A DNA stretch of 38,648 nt from a virus, in the IMG/VR virus record IMGVR_UViG_3300009154_000117, positions 1 through 38,648 of that record. The stretch is one strand, 5' to 3'. The notes under the pieces are model-generated. The model saw only the letters and a list, made by a program, of their open reading frames with translations, had not been told where the DNA came from and ran no database searches. Shown piece by piece: positions 7,414-16,691 of the stretch; position 1 is the stretch's first letter; the number at the start of each line of letters is the position of its first letter. The position numbers and the translations under genes were made by a program.

Positions 7414-8050
7414 TAAATGCGAAAAAACAGCAGACGAGATTGTTAAACGATTAAACAAGGCTGCTGATTCTGTTGAAATATCACCTAACAACAATGTATC
7501 CGATTTTGTATTTAGGTCGGATACATTTCGTAGGGCACATGTTTCTATCATAGATACAAGAGAATCCCATAAGCTTTGGCTATTACATGTCACGGTATTC
7601 CCTCATGTGGAAAATGGCAGTCCAATTTATGGTTTTGATATTGTCGCTGGCCCAAATAAGGTAGGCGGCGCATTTCATGATTTCAGCCCAGTATATCGCA
7701 ATGGACCACTTTGCAATTGGTTTCGTACACGAACTGCTGATCTTGAATGGAATCGTCGCAGAGAATTACCGGAATGGGCGCAACCAATTTTCAGTGAGGA
7801 CATAGTTGCTATTGGTGCAGTTGGTATTGACGAACTTGAAAAATTTTCTACTTTAGGCCTTGAAACACTAGATTACTATCTCAATGATTTGTGCGCTGAA
7901 ACTGCGGACTTTGATTTTTCAGAAGAACAAAACTTTTATTGTTTACAACAACGCAAGAATCCGCATACTCCAAGAGTTTTACAAACACTAGGCTTTACGG
8001 AAGAACAAGCTTATGAATTTGTAGATAATAATTTATTTCCATTAGTTTAA
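7397..8050 (+). CDS. Ferredoxin-dependent bilin reductase (PcyX/PebS/PcyA family)
   Basis: 217 residues with FDBR landmarks: SDTFRRAHVSI, WLLHVTVFPHVENGSPIYGFDIVAG (family pattern '..P.fG.D.v.'), DFSPV, and the C-terminal NPHTPRVLQTLGF...FP block. It reduces biliverdin from the upstream heme oxygenase to a phycobilin. Subfamily is undecided: PcyX and PebS of marine viruses give phycoerythrobilin, PcyA gives phycocyanobilin. The start at 7397 overlaps the heme oxygenase gene. A perfect palindromic terminator follows 2 nt after the stop. Confidence 0.88.
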   Translation: MSLIFDKCEKTADEIVKRLNKAADSVEISPNNNVSDFVFRSDTFRRAHVSIIDTRESHKLWLLHVTVFPHVENGSPIYGFDIVAGPNKVGGAFHDFSPVYRNGPLCNWFRTRTADLEWNRRRELPEWAQPIFSEDIVAIGAVGIDELEKFSTLGLETLDYYLNDLCAETADFDFSEEQNFYCLQQRKNPHTPRVLQTLGFTEEQAYEFVDNNLFPLV

Positions 8051-8051
8051 A

Positions 8052-8075
8052 AATAGCCGGAAATTTCCGGCTATT
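8052..8075. terminator. Bidirectional terminator hairpin
   Basis: Perfect 24-nt palindrome AATAGCCGGAAA/TTTCCGGCTATT between two convergent genes, with A- and T-rich flanks on both sides. Confidence 0.75.
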
Positions 8076-8076
8076 G

Positions 8077-9009
8077 TTATATTACCTTTGAAAAATATTC
8101 TATAGTCCGTTCTAATCCCAACTCTAATTGAGTAGTTGGTTCCCATCCTAATAGTTCTTTTGCCTTTGTAATATTAGGCTGTCTTTGCTTGGGATCATCT
8201 TTTGGCAATGGCATTGTAATGATCTTGCTCTTTGACTGCGTCAATCTAATTACATTTTCTGCCAGATCTGCAATGGTGAACTCATTTGGATTTCCAATAT
8301 TAATTGGCCCCGTTATTGAATCATTGGAATTCATTAAACGGCACATGCCCTCAATTAGATCATCCACATAGCAGAAACTGCGTGTTTGAGTTCCGTCTCC
8401 GTAAATGGTAATATCGTCGCCCCTTAACGCTTGGACAATAAAGTTACTAACAACTCTGCCATCATCTGCTGCCATTGCAGGACCATATGTATTAAAAATT
8501 CTCATTACCTTGATCCTGACTCCGTGTTGTCTGTGATAATCAAAAAACAAGGTTTCGGCGGCGCGCTTGCCTTCGTCATAGCAGCTACGAATTCCAATTG
8601 GATTTACATTCCCCCAATACTCTTCAGGTTGAGGATGAATTTCAGGATCTCCATAAATTTCACTAGTACTTGCCTGAAGAATTTTGGCACCTGTCCTTTT
8701 TGCTAATCCTAGGAGATTGTAAGCACCTATGATACTGGTTTTTGTAGTTTGAATAGGATCTTGCTGGTAATACTTTGGACTCGCAGGACATGCCAGATTG
8801 TATATCTCGTCAACTTCTACATAAAGTGGAAAACATACATCCTGTCTTAAGATTTCAAAATTTGGATAAGACAAAAGATGATGAACATTAGTCTTGCTTC
8901 CCGTAAAATAATTATCTACACAAAGTACATGATGTCCTTCTTTTACCAATCTTTCGCAGAGGTGACTTCCTAAAAATCCTGCTCCGCCTGTAACTAATAT
9001 TTTTTTCAT
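8077..9009 (-). CDS. UDP-glucuronic acid decarboxylase (UDP-xylose synthase)
   Basis: 310 residues of the extended short-chain dehydrogenase fold: NAD-binding [11 protein letters not shown] (7-17), STSEIYGDP with the catalytic Ser/Thr region, and the Y-x3-K pair in [11 protein letters not shown]. The order [34 protein letters not shown]-like and SFCYVDDL is the UXS signature and separates it from other epimerases. It makes UDP-xylose (or the 4-keto intermediate) from UDP-glucuronate for the glycosyltransferases nearby. Gene pair with the minus-strand glycosyltransferase upstream. Confidence 0.92.
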   Translation of the reverse strand: MKKILVTGGAGFLGSHLCERLVKEGHHVLCVDNYFTGSKTNVHHLLSYPNFEILRQDVCFPLYVEVDEIYNLACPASPKYYQQDPIQTTKTSIIGAYNLLGLAKRTGAKILQASTSEIYGDPEIHPQPEEYWGNVNPIGIRSCYDEGKRAAETLFFDYHRQHGVRIKVMRIFNTYGPAMAADDGRVVSNFIVQALRGDDITIYGDGTQTRSFCYVDDLIEGMCRLMNSNDSITGPINIGNPNEFTIADLAENVIRLTQSKSKIITMPLPKDDPKQRQPNITKAKELLGWEPTTQLELGLERTIEYFSKVI

Positions 9010-9018
9010 ATTTGATCC

Positions 9019-9786
9019 TTAAAAATGAACGGCACTATCTCTGCCGTGAAAATAGCACTCATTTTGATATAGGTGTTTATCTGGCCTAGATTCCATAAAA
9101 TAATCTTTTCCAAGACCAATTGCTATACTAAGAGCAACACTCTGATTGCCGATAAACTGTGTGCAACCATTTATGATTTCCGCCATCTCCAACATGTCCC
9201 TGCATTCATGATGCGGAATGTTGATGCCCAGAGTCTGTTGAAAAAGTGTATGTTCTTCAGGAAGACCAATAAAAATTGCTCTTTCTTCTAAATCTTGTTC
9301 TTTTAATTGATTCCAAACTTGACTCTGTCTGCCAGCCTCAGGAACCCATCTAGGAGTTCTATTGATAACAATGTCCCTGTCGTCAATAATTTTTGTTTTT
9401 GTAGTTTTTAGCCATGGAGTATTTTTTAGAGTTGACCATTGATCAAACGGCACAGAAAATGTTGCTGCATAACAGTCAACATAATTGCCATTCCAGAATA
9501 AAAACAAATCTCGAAATCGGTCCAAGTCGTGAGATACTTCTTGATTGTTATAAATTTCTGCGGAATTTATATAATCTTGTTCTTCAAGAAAGGATTTAAT
9601 AAATTCAAAATCTTCGACGGTGTGTCGTCCCTGTTGATATGAAGATGGCATTGTGCCATAATATTTCATACCTATATTATTAACATTATTGAGTTTTAAA
9701 TAAAACTTTCCAGTTCCTAAATGTTTGGCAATCGCCAATCCATAAATTAAATCTCCGAGTGTGCCACTATGGCAATAACTGTTCAT
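9019..9786 (-). CDS. Glycosyltransferase-like protein (GT-B/GT9-like)
   Basis: 255 residues. ATG at 9786 is chosen because GGAG lies 6 nt upstream; an in-frame TTG four codons earlier is the alternative. The N-terminal SGTLGDLIYGLAIAKHL and the C-terminal MAEIINGCTQFIGNQSVALSIAIGLG resemble the two Rossmann halves of heptosyltransferase-like (GT9) enzymes, in which the second block binds the nucleotide sugar. Ten bases from the UXS gene and co-directional with it. Acceptor unknown. Confidence 0.65.
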   Translation of the reverse strand: MNSYCHSGTLGDLIYGLAIAKHLGTGKFYLKLNNVNNIGMKYYGTMPSSYQQGRHTVEDFEFIKSFLEEQDYINSAEIYNNQEVSHDLDRFRDLFLFWNGNYVDCYAATFSVPFDQWSTLKNTPWLKTTKTKIIDDRDIVINRTPRWVPEAGRQSQVWNQLKEQDLEERAIFIGLPEEHTLFQQTLGINIPHHECRDMLEMAEIINGCTQFIGNQSVALSIAIGLGKDYFMESRPDKHLYQNECYFHGRDSAVHF

Positions 9787-9889
9787 TAAATTCTCCAATT
9801 ATGTCCCTATTATACGCAAAAATGATTGAAATGTCAACGTTTTAATTATACTATGAATTTTAGCAAATAACATTTTTGAAATCATTTTC

Positions 9890-9918
9890 TTGACAATCTC
9901 GTTGAAATATGTTTAAAT
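9890..9918 (+). promoter_or_regulatory. Promoter of the rightward glycan operon
   Basis: TTGACA (9890-9895), 17 nt, TTAAAT (9913-9918); GGAG precedes the GTG start at 9938. The only good promoter found before the run of genes to 19443. Confidence 0.6.
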
Positions 9919-9937
9919 ACAACAAATAGGAGTTCAA

Positions 9938-10717
9938 GTGAGTAGAAATCTTTTAATCGTGGCAAGAACATGCACACGAATTTTTGCAGTAAATGGCAAT
10001 AGTAGATACATTAATGTTTCAAAACATGAATTAGTTAATACCTGTATAAGTAGTTTGGTCAATAGTATCAATCAGGTACATGATCATGAAATAAAACTAG
10101 TAGTGCTAGACGATCATAGTGATCCTGAGGCAATTTCTGATATTAAAGAAATCTTGAATAAATGTAAATTTCCTACAGAATTTATTCCTGTAGAAGACGG
10201 ATCTGGCAATGGTCACACAATGCATCGAGTATATGAACAAGTTGAGCAACATGCAACTGATCTTTGGTACCATGTTGAAGATGATTATCTTCATGTTCCT
10301 AGTGCGATACAAGATATGATTGATACTGTTGACCAGTTTGAAATTAATACCGGCAAAATGATTGCAATTAATCCACATGATGACGTTTTTAGATATACGG
10401 ATCAAATTTATCATAGTATTTTGCTTCTGGGACCATATCGTCATTACAGAACGGTAGAGCATACTACATACACTTGCTTGTGTAGCAGAACATTATACGA
10501 CAAATATAGAAATATATTTCAATTACTGGTCAATCTCACCATTGACAAAGCAGATTGGGTAGAGAACCGAACTATTAATACTATTTGGACTCAGCCTGAT
10601 GTAATTCTGTTCAGCCCTATTCCTGGACTAGCCTTTCATATCATGGATGTATCTGGAAAAGATCCATATTTTGATATTGAGAGCGCCTGGAATACTACGC
10701 CGAGACTCTGGAAATGA
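9938..10717 (+). CDS. GT-A glycosyltransferase-like protein
   Basis: 259 residues, GTG start with GGAG upstream. A family-2-like start (LLIVARTCTR), LVVLDDHSDP and the metal/nucleotide-sugar site VEDDYLHVPSAI. It is similar in architecture to the protein at 15248 (VEDDYVH, then an Arg-Thr-x-Glu-x-Thr block). Cytosolic, no signal peptide. Overlaps the next gene by four bases. Donor and acceptor unknown. Confidence 0.75.
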   Translation: MSRNLLIVARTCTRIFAVNGNSRYINVSKHELVNTCISSLVNSINQVHDHEIKLVVLDDHSDPEAISDIKEILNKCKFPTEFIPVEDGSGNGHTMHRVYEQVEQHATDLWYHVEDDYLHVPSAIQDMIDTVDQFEINTGKMIAINPHDDVFRYTDQIYHSILLLGPYRHYRTVEHTTYTCLCSRTLYDKYRNIFQLLVNLTIDKADWVENRTINTIWTQPDVILFSPIPGLAFHIMDVSGKDPYFDIESAWNTTPRLWK

Positions 10718-11550
10718 TCACTTTAATTTGGCATTCAAATAAAGAATCCTCTTGGGAGTCAGACTGGATAGAATATCTATTCGAAAATGTACCCCATCTC
10801 ACAATAACCGATTACGAGCAAAAACTTGAAATAGATAATAGTTTTATTATTTATAATAGAACGGTGTTAATTGACGATTATGTCAAGCGTCTATATAATA
10901 AAGGTTTAAATTTTGGTCTTATACACGTCAGCGATGAGTGGTTAGAGGACAGTACTGATGTTTATAAGTATGCAAATGTAATTCTTAGAAATTATTTCAA
11001 GGATCTAGGTACAAAAGTAATAAATTTTCCTTTGGGTTGGATGAGAACTTTTCCATATAAAATTTCTCCTAAAACGGTTTATCAAAGAAAGTATATTTGG
11101 TCATTCAGTGGACATGTGGATAAAACGACAAGACCTGCAATGGCAGCTGCAATGAGTACCATTCCAAACGGAAAATCATATTTTAAACAATGTGGACAAA
11201 ACTGGGGTCCATTTGAAGGACATGCATTAGATCCTATTCAAATGGCCGAACTATATAATGATAGCATATTTGTTCCATGTCCACAGGGCAACTGTAGTAT
11301 TGATAGTCTGCGAGTATGTGAGGCCCTGCAAGTTGGTAGCATACCAATTGTCGAATACAGTGATTATTGGGATAAACTATATGGATCAGACAATCCTCTG
11401 TTGCAGATTAAAGATTGGAAAGATGCTCCAGAAATTATTAACGATCTATTAAACAATTATGATTTACTAGAACAACAGCGCCATTTAACTTATACATGGT
11501 GGACAAGCCACTGTGATAAATTAAAAGATAAAATAACGAGAATTTTATGA
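10714..11550 (+). CDS. Exostosin-like glycosyltransferase (GT47-like)
   Basis: 278 residues. The C-terminal domain has the exostosin-like sugar-nucleotide block: FVPCPQGNCSIDSLRVCEALQVGSIPIV, preceded by YIWSFSGHVDKTTRPAM. The N-terminal domain is a degenerate Rossmann half. Bacterial and phage relatives transfer hexoses or uronic acids. It overlaps neighbours on both sides by ATGA. Confidence 0.72.
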   Translation: MITLIWHSNKESSWESDWIEYLFENVPHLTITDYEQKLEIDNSFIIYNRTVLIDDYVKRLYNKGLNFGLIHVSDEWLEDSTDVYKYANVILRNYFKDLGTKVINFPLGWMRTFPYKISPKTVYQRKYIWSFSGHVDKTTRPAMAAAMSTIPNGKSYFKQCGQNWGPFEGHALDPIQMAELYNDSIFVPCPQGNCSIDSLRVCEALQVGSIPIVEYSDYWDKLYGSDNPLLQIKDWKDAPEIINDLLNNYDLLEQQRHLTYTWWTSHCDKLKDKITRIL

Positions 11551-12392
11551 AAGTCATCGACTCTATAATGTTTTGTAATGAATTTGACATACTTGAGCTG
11601 CGTCTTAATATTATGGCAGATTATGTAGATCAAATAGTAATTGTGGAATGTGATAGAACATTTTCTGGAATATACAAAGGTTTTAATCTTGAAACTCAGT
11701 GGAATAGATATAAACAATGGCATAATAAAATTAATTATATCAAAGTTGAAAATAGTTCCCCGCATGATGATGCATGGGCAAATGAAGATTGGCAACGTGA
11801 TCAAATGGCATTAGGTTGGCAACATATTGAAAATGATGATGTTATTTTATTTTGTGACTGTGATGAAATTGTACGTCCAGAAGCAATCGAGTTTATTAGA
11901 AAAACAAATTATAATTGGTATGGTCTTTACATGCCTGCCTTTTATTTTAAATTTAACTATCTAGATACAAAACAAGACTGGCATTATAAAGTTTGGGGAA
12001 GAGCATATAGAGGATGGCAGGGAATGCCTAGACACATGCGATACATGGGCGCAGGCGAAATACCAAATGGAACTTCTATTAAACTGCATCATGCTGGATG
12101 GCATTTTGGATGGATTGGCAACGAAGATTTTATTAAAAATAAAATTCGCAGTTTTTCACACCAAGAGATTAATACACCAAACATTATAGATAATATAAAT
12201 ATCGACAAGCATATTACTGAAGGCAGAGACCATTTTAGACCTGAAAATACTACTTGGGTCGTTGTCGATCTAGATGATTATTTTCCAAAACACATTCTAG
12301 ATAATAAAAGTCTTTATCAACAGTATATTTTGTCAAATACTGGCAACACAGTAAGAAACTACTGGTCAAAAAACATATTGGAAACCGAATAA
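11547..12392 (+). CDS. GT17-like glycosyltransferase
   Basis: 281 residues matching the beta-1,4-N-acetylglucosaminyltransferase (GT17) pattern: MKVIDSIMFCNEFDILELRL, an IVECDRTFSG stretch, the acidic metal site FCDCDEIVRPEA, and the C-terminal HHAGWHFGWIG. The family usually adds GlcNAc to a glycan core; the substrate here is unknown. Coupled to both neighbours by overlapping start and stop codons. Confidence 0.82.
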   Translation: MKVIDSIMFCNEFDILELRLNIMADYVDQIVIVECDRTFSGIYKGFNLETQWNRYKQWHNKINYIKVENSSPHDDAWANEDWQRDQMALGWQHIENDDVILFCDCDEIVRPEAIEFIRKTNYNWYGLYMPAFYFKFNYLDTKQDWHYKVWGRAYRGWQGMPRHMRYMGAGEIPNGTSIKLHHAGWHFGWIGNEDFIKNKIRSFSHQEINTPNIIDNINIDKHITEGRDHFRPENTTWVVVDLDDYFPKHILDNKSLYQQYILSNTGNTVRNYWSKNILETE

Positions 12393-12940
12393 TGTACCCA
12401 CTAGAATTACAACAAGTTTCGGCACATGGGCTAGTGCCATATATTAAACAATTGGGCAATAACTTGATTGGATGTGAGTTAGGAGTTTGTCGAGCACATA
12501 ATTTAATATATTTATTAGATAGGGCAGAAGAAGTTAAAATGACTTATGCAATAGATCCCTATATTCCCTACATTGATGAGTCCTGGGGGTTAATCAGTCA
12601 AGAAGAAATTAATACCTGGAGAGATGAAGCATTTAATATCTTAAAAAGTCATGAGAATAGGATAAACTTTCTTCAAATGACTTCTACTGAAGCAGTGAAT
12701 CACATATCCGATAACTCTTTAGATTATATATTCATAGATGGAGATCATAGTTATCAAGCCGTTTTAGATGATTGTCGAGCATACTGGAGTAAAGTTAAAC
12801 CTGGTGGAATTTTTTCAGGCCACGACTGGATCTTAGATAACGTCAAAAGAGCCGTTTCAGATTTTAGACAAGAGTTTGATATTACCACAGATATAAAATT
12901 TACAGATTCAGAAGTTTGGTTCTGGTACAAGGAGAAATAA
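12392..12940 (+). CDS. SAM-dependent methyltransferase (class I)
   Basis: 182 residues with a class I fold: motif I IGCELGVCRAHNL, an acidic strand end TYAIDPY, and DYIFIDGDHSYQAVLDDCRAYW followed by KPGGIFSGHDW, the arrangement of Methyltransf_24-type enzymes that often methylate sugars. Starts at a TAATG overlap. The next gene is a second methyltransferase of the same class, suggesting tandem duplication or two methylation steps on one glycan. Confidence 0.82.
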   Translation: MYPLELQQVSAHGLVPYIKQLGNNLIGCELGVCRAHNLIYLLDRAEEVKMTYAIDPYIPYIDESWGLISQEEINTWRDEAFNILKSHENRINFLQMTSTEAVNHISDNSLDYIFIDGDHSYQAVLDDCRAYWSKVKPGGIFSGHDWILDNVKRAVSDFRQEFDITTDIKFTDSEVWFWYKEK

Positions 12941-12941
12941 C

Positions 12942-13496
12942 ATGGAACATTTTTATCAAAATATACAGGGATTTGATGATGGAATTCCTCCAGTTTATCA
13001 TGCGATGGTACAACAGTTTCCTACTGGATCCCACTTTGTTGAAGTTGGTTCTTGGAAAGGAAAAAGTGCGGCATTCATGACTGTTGAAATTATTAATAGT
13101 GGAAAAGATATTAAGTTTGATTGTGTGGATACATGGCTAGGCAGTGAGGAACATCAAGAAGGCGCTGGCTTTTTTGATCCTTTGATTAAAGAAGGAAAAC
13201 TTTTTGATCACTTTATTGATAATATGAAATCCGTCGAAGAACATTACACTCCCGTAAGACTACCTAGTGTCGAGGCGGCTAGAAAATATGAAGACAGCAG
13301 TTTGGATTTTGTATTCATTGACGCTGCACATGATTACGATAACGTAAAAGCAGATATTCATGCATGGTATCCTAAGATAAAAGAAGATGGTATACTGGCA
13401 GGACATGATTGGGGATATCCTCCAGTGGCTAAGGCAGTACAAGAATGTCTAGAAGATATTCAAGTTACACATGGATGTTGGTTAATTAGAAAGTGA
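12942..13496 (+). CDS. SAM-dependent methyltransferase (class I), second copy
   Basis: 184 residues: FVEVGSWKGKSAAFM (motif I), FDCVDTW, LDFVFIDAAHDYDNVKADIHAWYPKIKEDGILAGHDWGYP. The IDAAHDYDNV...GHDW block parallels the upstream paralogue. Likely sugar or glycan methylation. Its stop (GTGA) overlaps the GTG start of the next gene. Confidence 0.82.
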   Translation: MEHFYQNIQGFDDGIPPVYHAMVQQFPTGSHFVEVGSWKGKSAAFMTVEIINSGKDIKFDCVDTWLGSEEHQEGAGFFDPLIKEGKLFDHFIDNMKSVEEHYTPVRLPSVEAARKYEDSSLDFVFIDAAHDYDNVKADIHAWYPKIKEDGILAGHDWGYPPVAKAVQECLEDIQVTHGCWLIRK

Positions 13497-14434
13497 AAAT
13501 TTTAATCTTAAGACAACCACAACTTCCTGCTGGATTTCCTGGAGGAATAGCAGGCGGAGCTTGTTACTTAACCGACATGCTACTTCATGGATTAAGAAGA
13601 AAATTCGGAGATGACGTGGTAGATTATGAACGAAGCTGGTGGATGTATGAAAATGACTTTGGGCCAGATAAACTAGATCCCAAAATATATTGTCCCCGTG
13701 GATTTACTATATATAGGACACTAACAGACGATCATATTGATCGCACGGACGTAGAATCTAAAATTAAAAATCAATATTATGACTTGATCATTTTTGGCTA
13801 TACACATTATGGCCTAAGGCCCGGATCATGGAATCTAGTAACATCATATTATCCAAAAAATAAAATTGCGTGGATTGATGGCGGTGACCTATGGAGTGAT
13901 CTACAGCAAGAAAAAATAGATAAAACAATTTATTTTAAAAGAGAAATTTATTATCCCTTGCCTGGAATTCATCCAATTAATTTTGCAATACCTATAGAAA
14001 AAATAGGAACGATTTATAGAGAAAAGACAAATTACCTGGCACCAATGGATCCTCGAAATAAATCCAGTTATATATATGACGACGAACGCAGTTATTATGA
14101 ACAATATTCTTCCAGTCTTTTTGGTATAACCACAAAGAAAAATGGCTGGGACTGTGTGCGTCACTATGAAATAATGGCAAATAATTGCATTCCTTTGTTC
14201 TTAGATATAAACAATTGTCCAGAATATGTAATGACTACTATTCCTAAAAATCTATTAAAGGAAGCACTACATCTTGTTGCCGATAAAGGTATTGAGTGGT
14301 TTGGAGAGAGCAGAGGTAAAGAGAAATGGATTAATCTTAATGATGAGATTCAACTACATTTCAGAAAAAATTGTACTACTGATGCACTTTCTGATTATTT
14401 TTTGAATGTTATAAGACAAAAACAGATATCATGA
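13493..14434 (+). CDS. Glycosyltransferase-like protein with exostosin-type C-terminus
   Basis: 313 residues, GTG start in a GTGA overlap. The N-terminus (ILILRQPQLPAGFPGGIAGG) suggests a GT-B Rossmann half. Near residues 210-245 KKNGWDCVRHYEIMANNCIPLFLDINNCP resembles the nucleotide-sugar block of exostosin-like enzymes. The exact family is not recognised. It belongs to the same operon and likely adds a sugar to the same product. Confidence 0.6.
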   Translation: MKILILRQPQLPAGFPGGIAGGACYLTDMLLHGLRRKFGDDVVDYERSWWMYENDFGPDKLDPKIYCPRGFTIYRTLTDDHIDRTDVESKIKNQYYDLIIFGYTHYGLRPGSWNLVTSYYPKNKIAWIDGGDLWSDLQQEKIDKTIYFKREIYYPLPGIHPINFAIPIEKIGTIYREKTNYLAPMDPRNKSSYIYDDERSYYEQYSSSLFGITTKKNGWDCVRHYEIMANNCIPLFLDINNCPEYVMTTIPKNLLKEALHLVADKGIEWFGESRGKEKWINLNDEIQLHFRKNCTTDALSDYFLNVIRQKQIS

Positions 14435-14465
14435 CAATTGTTCGTTAAATATTTTAGGAGATACT

Positions 14466-15176
14466 ATGAATTCAGGAATAACAATGGTGATCACCAGTTG
14501 TGGTCGTCAAGACTTACTTAAAGAAACTCTTAATTCTTTTGAAGAATTCTCGCCAAATACACTTGATGAATTAATTATTGTTGAAGATGGCCCAACAAGC
14601 AATGAATTCGTAAAAGAAATACTCACTAGTGTTCCTAAAATAACACTATTGAATAGTCCAGTAGAACGCAGGGGTCAGCTTCTTAACATAGAATGGGCAT
14701 ACAGTCTAGTTACTACACCATATATTTTTCACTGTGAAGATGACTGGAAATTTACTAAACCAAAATTTATAGAAGATAGCTATAAAATATTAGAAGAATT
14801 TCCTGACTGCTTGTTAGTACATTTGCGATCTCACAGAGATCAATGGCAAGAATCACATAATCGCAGCTGGATTGAAGATAAAGAGTATAAATTAGGCGAT
14901 CTCAGCTATTGGAAAACTAGACCATGGATTACACATGACGGTGGATTTGGATTTACATTTAATCCATCCCTGCGTAGATTATCTGATTATAATAAAATTA
15001 ATGGAATACGGCAGCCTGTGGTAGATCGATATGGACCATTTTTTAATCAAAAAGATGGATGTCTTATCGAACGAACTAATGCAGAAAATTATCAAAAATT
15101 AGGAATGTGGTGCGCGAGTCTGGAACCAGACGGCCGCGTGGAACATATTGGTTGGCATAGGCATATTCCAACCTAA
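14466..15176 (+). CDS. Family 2 glycosyltransferase
   Basis: 236 residues with a classic GT2 opening (ITMVITSCGRQDLLKETLNSF), IIVEDGPTS for the nucleotide site, and the metal-binding HCEDDWKF. Own ribosome site TTAGGAG; 31 nt gap from the previous gene, the largest so far in this operon. Inverting transfer from a nucleotide sugar is expected; acceptor unknown. Confidence 0.82.
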   Translation: MNSGITMVITSCGRQDLLKETLNSFEEFSPNTLDELIIVEDGPTSNEFVKEILTSVPKITLLNSPVERRGQLLNIEWAYSLVTTPYIFHCEDDWKFTKPKFIEDSYKILEEFPDCLLVHLRSHRDQWQESHNRSWIEDKEYKLGDLSYWKTRPWITHDGGFGFTFNPSLRRLSDYNKINGIRQPVVDRYGPFFNQKDGCLIERTNAENYQKLGMWCASLEPDGRVEHIGWHRHIPT

Positions 15177-15193
15177 TAACAGAAGGATAAATT

Positions 15194-15241
15194 ATGAAAA
15201 AATTATTTAATGACTCAATATCATTTTCAATTTGGAAATAA
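15194..15241 (+). CDS. Possible 15-residue peptide
   Basis: ATG after AGAAGGATAAATT, encoding MKKLFNDSISFSIWK, 17 nt after the glycosyltransferase stop and 6 nt before the next start. It could be a leader peptide that couples translation, or a remnant. Only the ribosome site and position support it. Confidence 0.25.
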   Translation: MKKLFNDSISFSIWK

Positions 15242-15247
15242 GTTACA

Positions 15248-15994
15248 ATGTCAAAAAAAATAAAAGTATACTATAGATTTAGTTTCAAAAATATGCCCAA
15301 TCATGATGGATCTCCTCGTAAAATCCCTTCTCGGCCCGATTGGTTTGATAAATGGCAATGTCTTGAAAATTTTACAAACATATTTAAAAATCACGATATA
15401 TCAATTATTGCAGATGGATTAAATGACATCACATGGAATAAACTATTTAACTTGTATTCTAATTATGACCTTCACAGAACCGCGTTTGGCTCAAATGCAG
15501 GATCATTTCTGTATAGTCTAGATTTATCGTTGAAGTTGCATCCAGATGACATGATATATTTTGTAGAGGATGACTATGTTCATCATGAGGGCTCAGACAT
15601 AATTTTAGAACAGGGACTGTCAATTTCTCCATATGTTAGTTTGTATGATCATCCAGACAAATATTGGGGGGACAATGCACAGAAGATGGCTAATTTATTC
15701 ATGACTGAAGATGTTCATTGGAGAACAACTGAATCCACTACTATGACTTTTGCAAGTAAAGTAAGTATACTTCAGGCTGATCGAGAAATATTTCAAAAAT
15801 GGTGTGGAGGTGAAGATAAATGGACACATGATCATCAATTATTTACCGAGCTTTCATCTAAGCGACGATTGATTACACCAATTCCTGGATATGCAACTCA
15901 TATGGATACATGGGTTATTGCAAAAATGGTTGATTGGCGCGACTGTTTAATTAGAACAACTAGCACAGTTAATAAGCTGAATTACAAAATATGA
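15248..15994 (+). CDS. GT-A glycosyltransferase-like protein (relative of the 9938 protein)
   Basis: 248 residues. MIYFVEDDYVHHEG is the likely metal/donor site. YDHPDKYWGD and WRTTESTTMTFASK parallel INPHDDVF and YRTVEHTTYTCLCSR in the protein at 9938, so the two are paralogues that have diverged. Overlaps the next gene by ATGA. Donor and acceptor unknown. Confidence 0.7.
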   Translation: MSKKIKVYYRFSFKNMPNHDGSPRKIPSRPDWFDKWQCLENFTNIFKNHDISIIADGLNDITWNKLFNLYSNYDLHRTAFGSNAGSFLYSLDLSLKLHPDDMIYFVEDDYVHHEGSDIILEQGLSISPYVSLYDHPDKYWGDNAQKMANLFMTEDVHWRTTESTTMTFASKVSILQADREIFQKWCGGEDKWTHDHQLFTELSSKRRLITPIPGYATHMDTWVIAKMVDWRDCLIRTTSTVNKLNYKI

Positions 15995-16674
15995 TTAGTA
16001 TACTTTGTCCCAGTAGAGGACGCCCAGTCCTGGCTAAAAAAATGATAGATACTGCGCTTTCTTTAGCGGGTGCTCCTATTGAAATACTATTATATCTAAA
16101 TGAAGATGATCCCGAGTTAGAAAAATATCAGTATTTAATTGATTCAAAGCATATTATAGTTGGACCAGATCGTAGTCCAGTATTTAGCTGGAATAAACTT
16201 GCAGAAAACGCCAAATATGATATACTAATGCTGCAAGGAGATGATGCCTGGTTTGAAACTAATAATTGGGCACTAAAGGTAATAGAAGCATTTGAACAAT
16301 ATCCAGATAAAATAGTATTCGTTTATCCTGATTTAGAAGGATATCCTTGGAAAGGAGGATATTTAACAGCGGATCATTGTCCTCATTTTTTCATACATCG
16401 AAATTGGATTGATACAGTTGGATATTTTGTCGCTCCTCATTTTTGGCACTGGTATGTCGATACATGGTGGAGAGACGTTGCAAAAATAATAGATCGTAGA
16501 CATATTATTAAAGATTTAAAAATTCCATTATTAGTTGATTTTGATGATATTACCGATCACAGAAAAGACATGTTATGCAATCGAGAACGGGATCATTGGC
16601 TATGGTCACGCACTCAGCAATGGCTACAAAATGATGCGATTGCACTTCTACAAAAAATAAATATACGTACTTAA
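15991..16674 (+). CDS. Glycosyltransferase-like protein (GT-A)
   Basis: 227 residues: SILCPSRGRPVLAKKMIDTAL at the N-terminus and ILMLQGDDAWFETNNW as the acidic donor site are GT2-like. Several Trp/His-rich segments (FWHWYVDTWW) follow. Part of the overlapping operon; 17 nt precede the epimerase gene, which has its own AAAGGTG site. Confidence 0.7.
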   Translation: MISILCPSRGRPVLAKKMIDTALSLAGAPIEILLYLNEDDPELEKYQYLIDSKHIIVGPDRSPVFSWNKLAENAKYDILMLQGDDAWFETNNWALKVIEAFEQYPDKIVFVYPDLEGYPWKGGYLTADHCPHFFIHRNWIDTVGYFVAPHFWHWYVDTWWRDVAKIIDRRHIIKDLKIPLLVDFDDITDHRKDMLCNRERDHWLWSRTQQWLQNDAIALLQKINIRT

Positions 16675-16691
16675 TTATAAAAAGGTGAATA

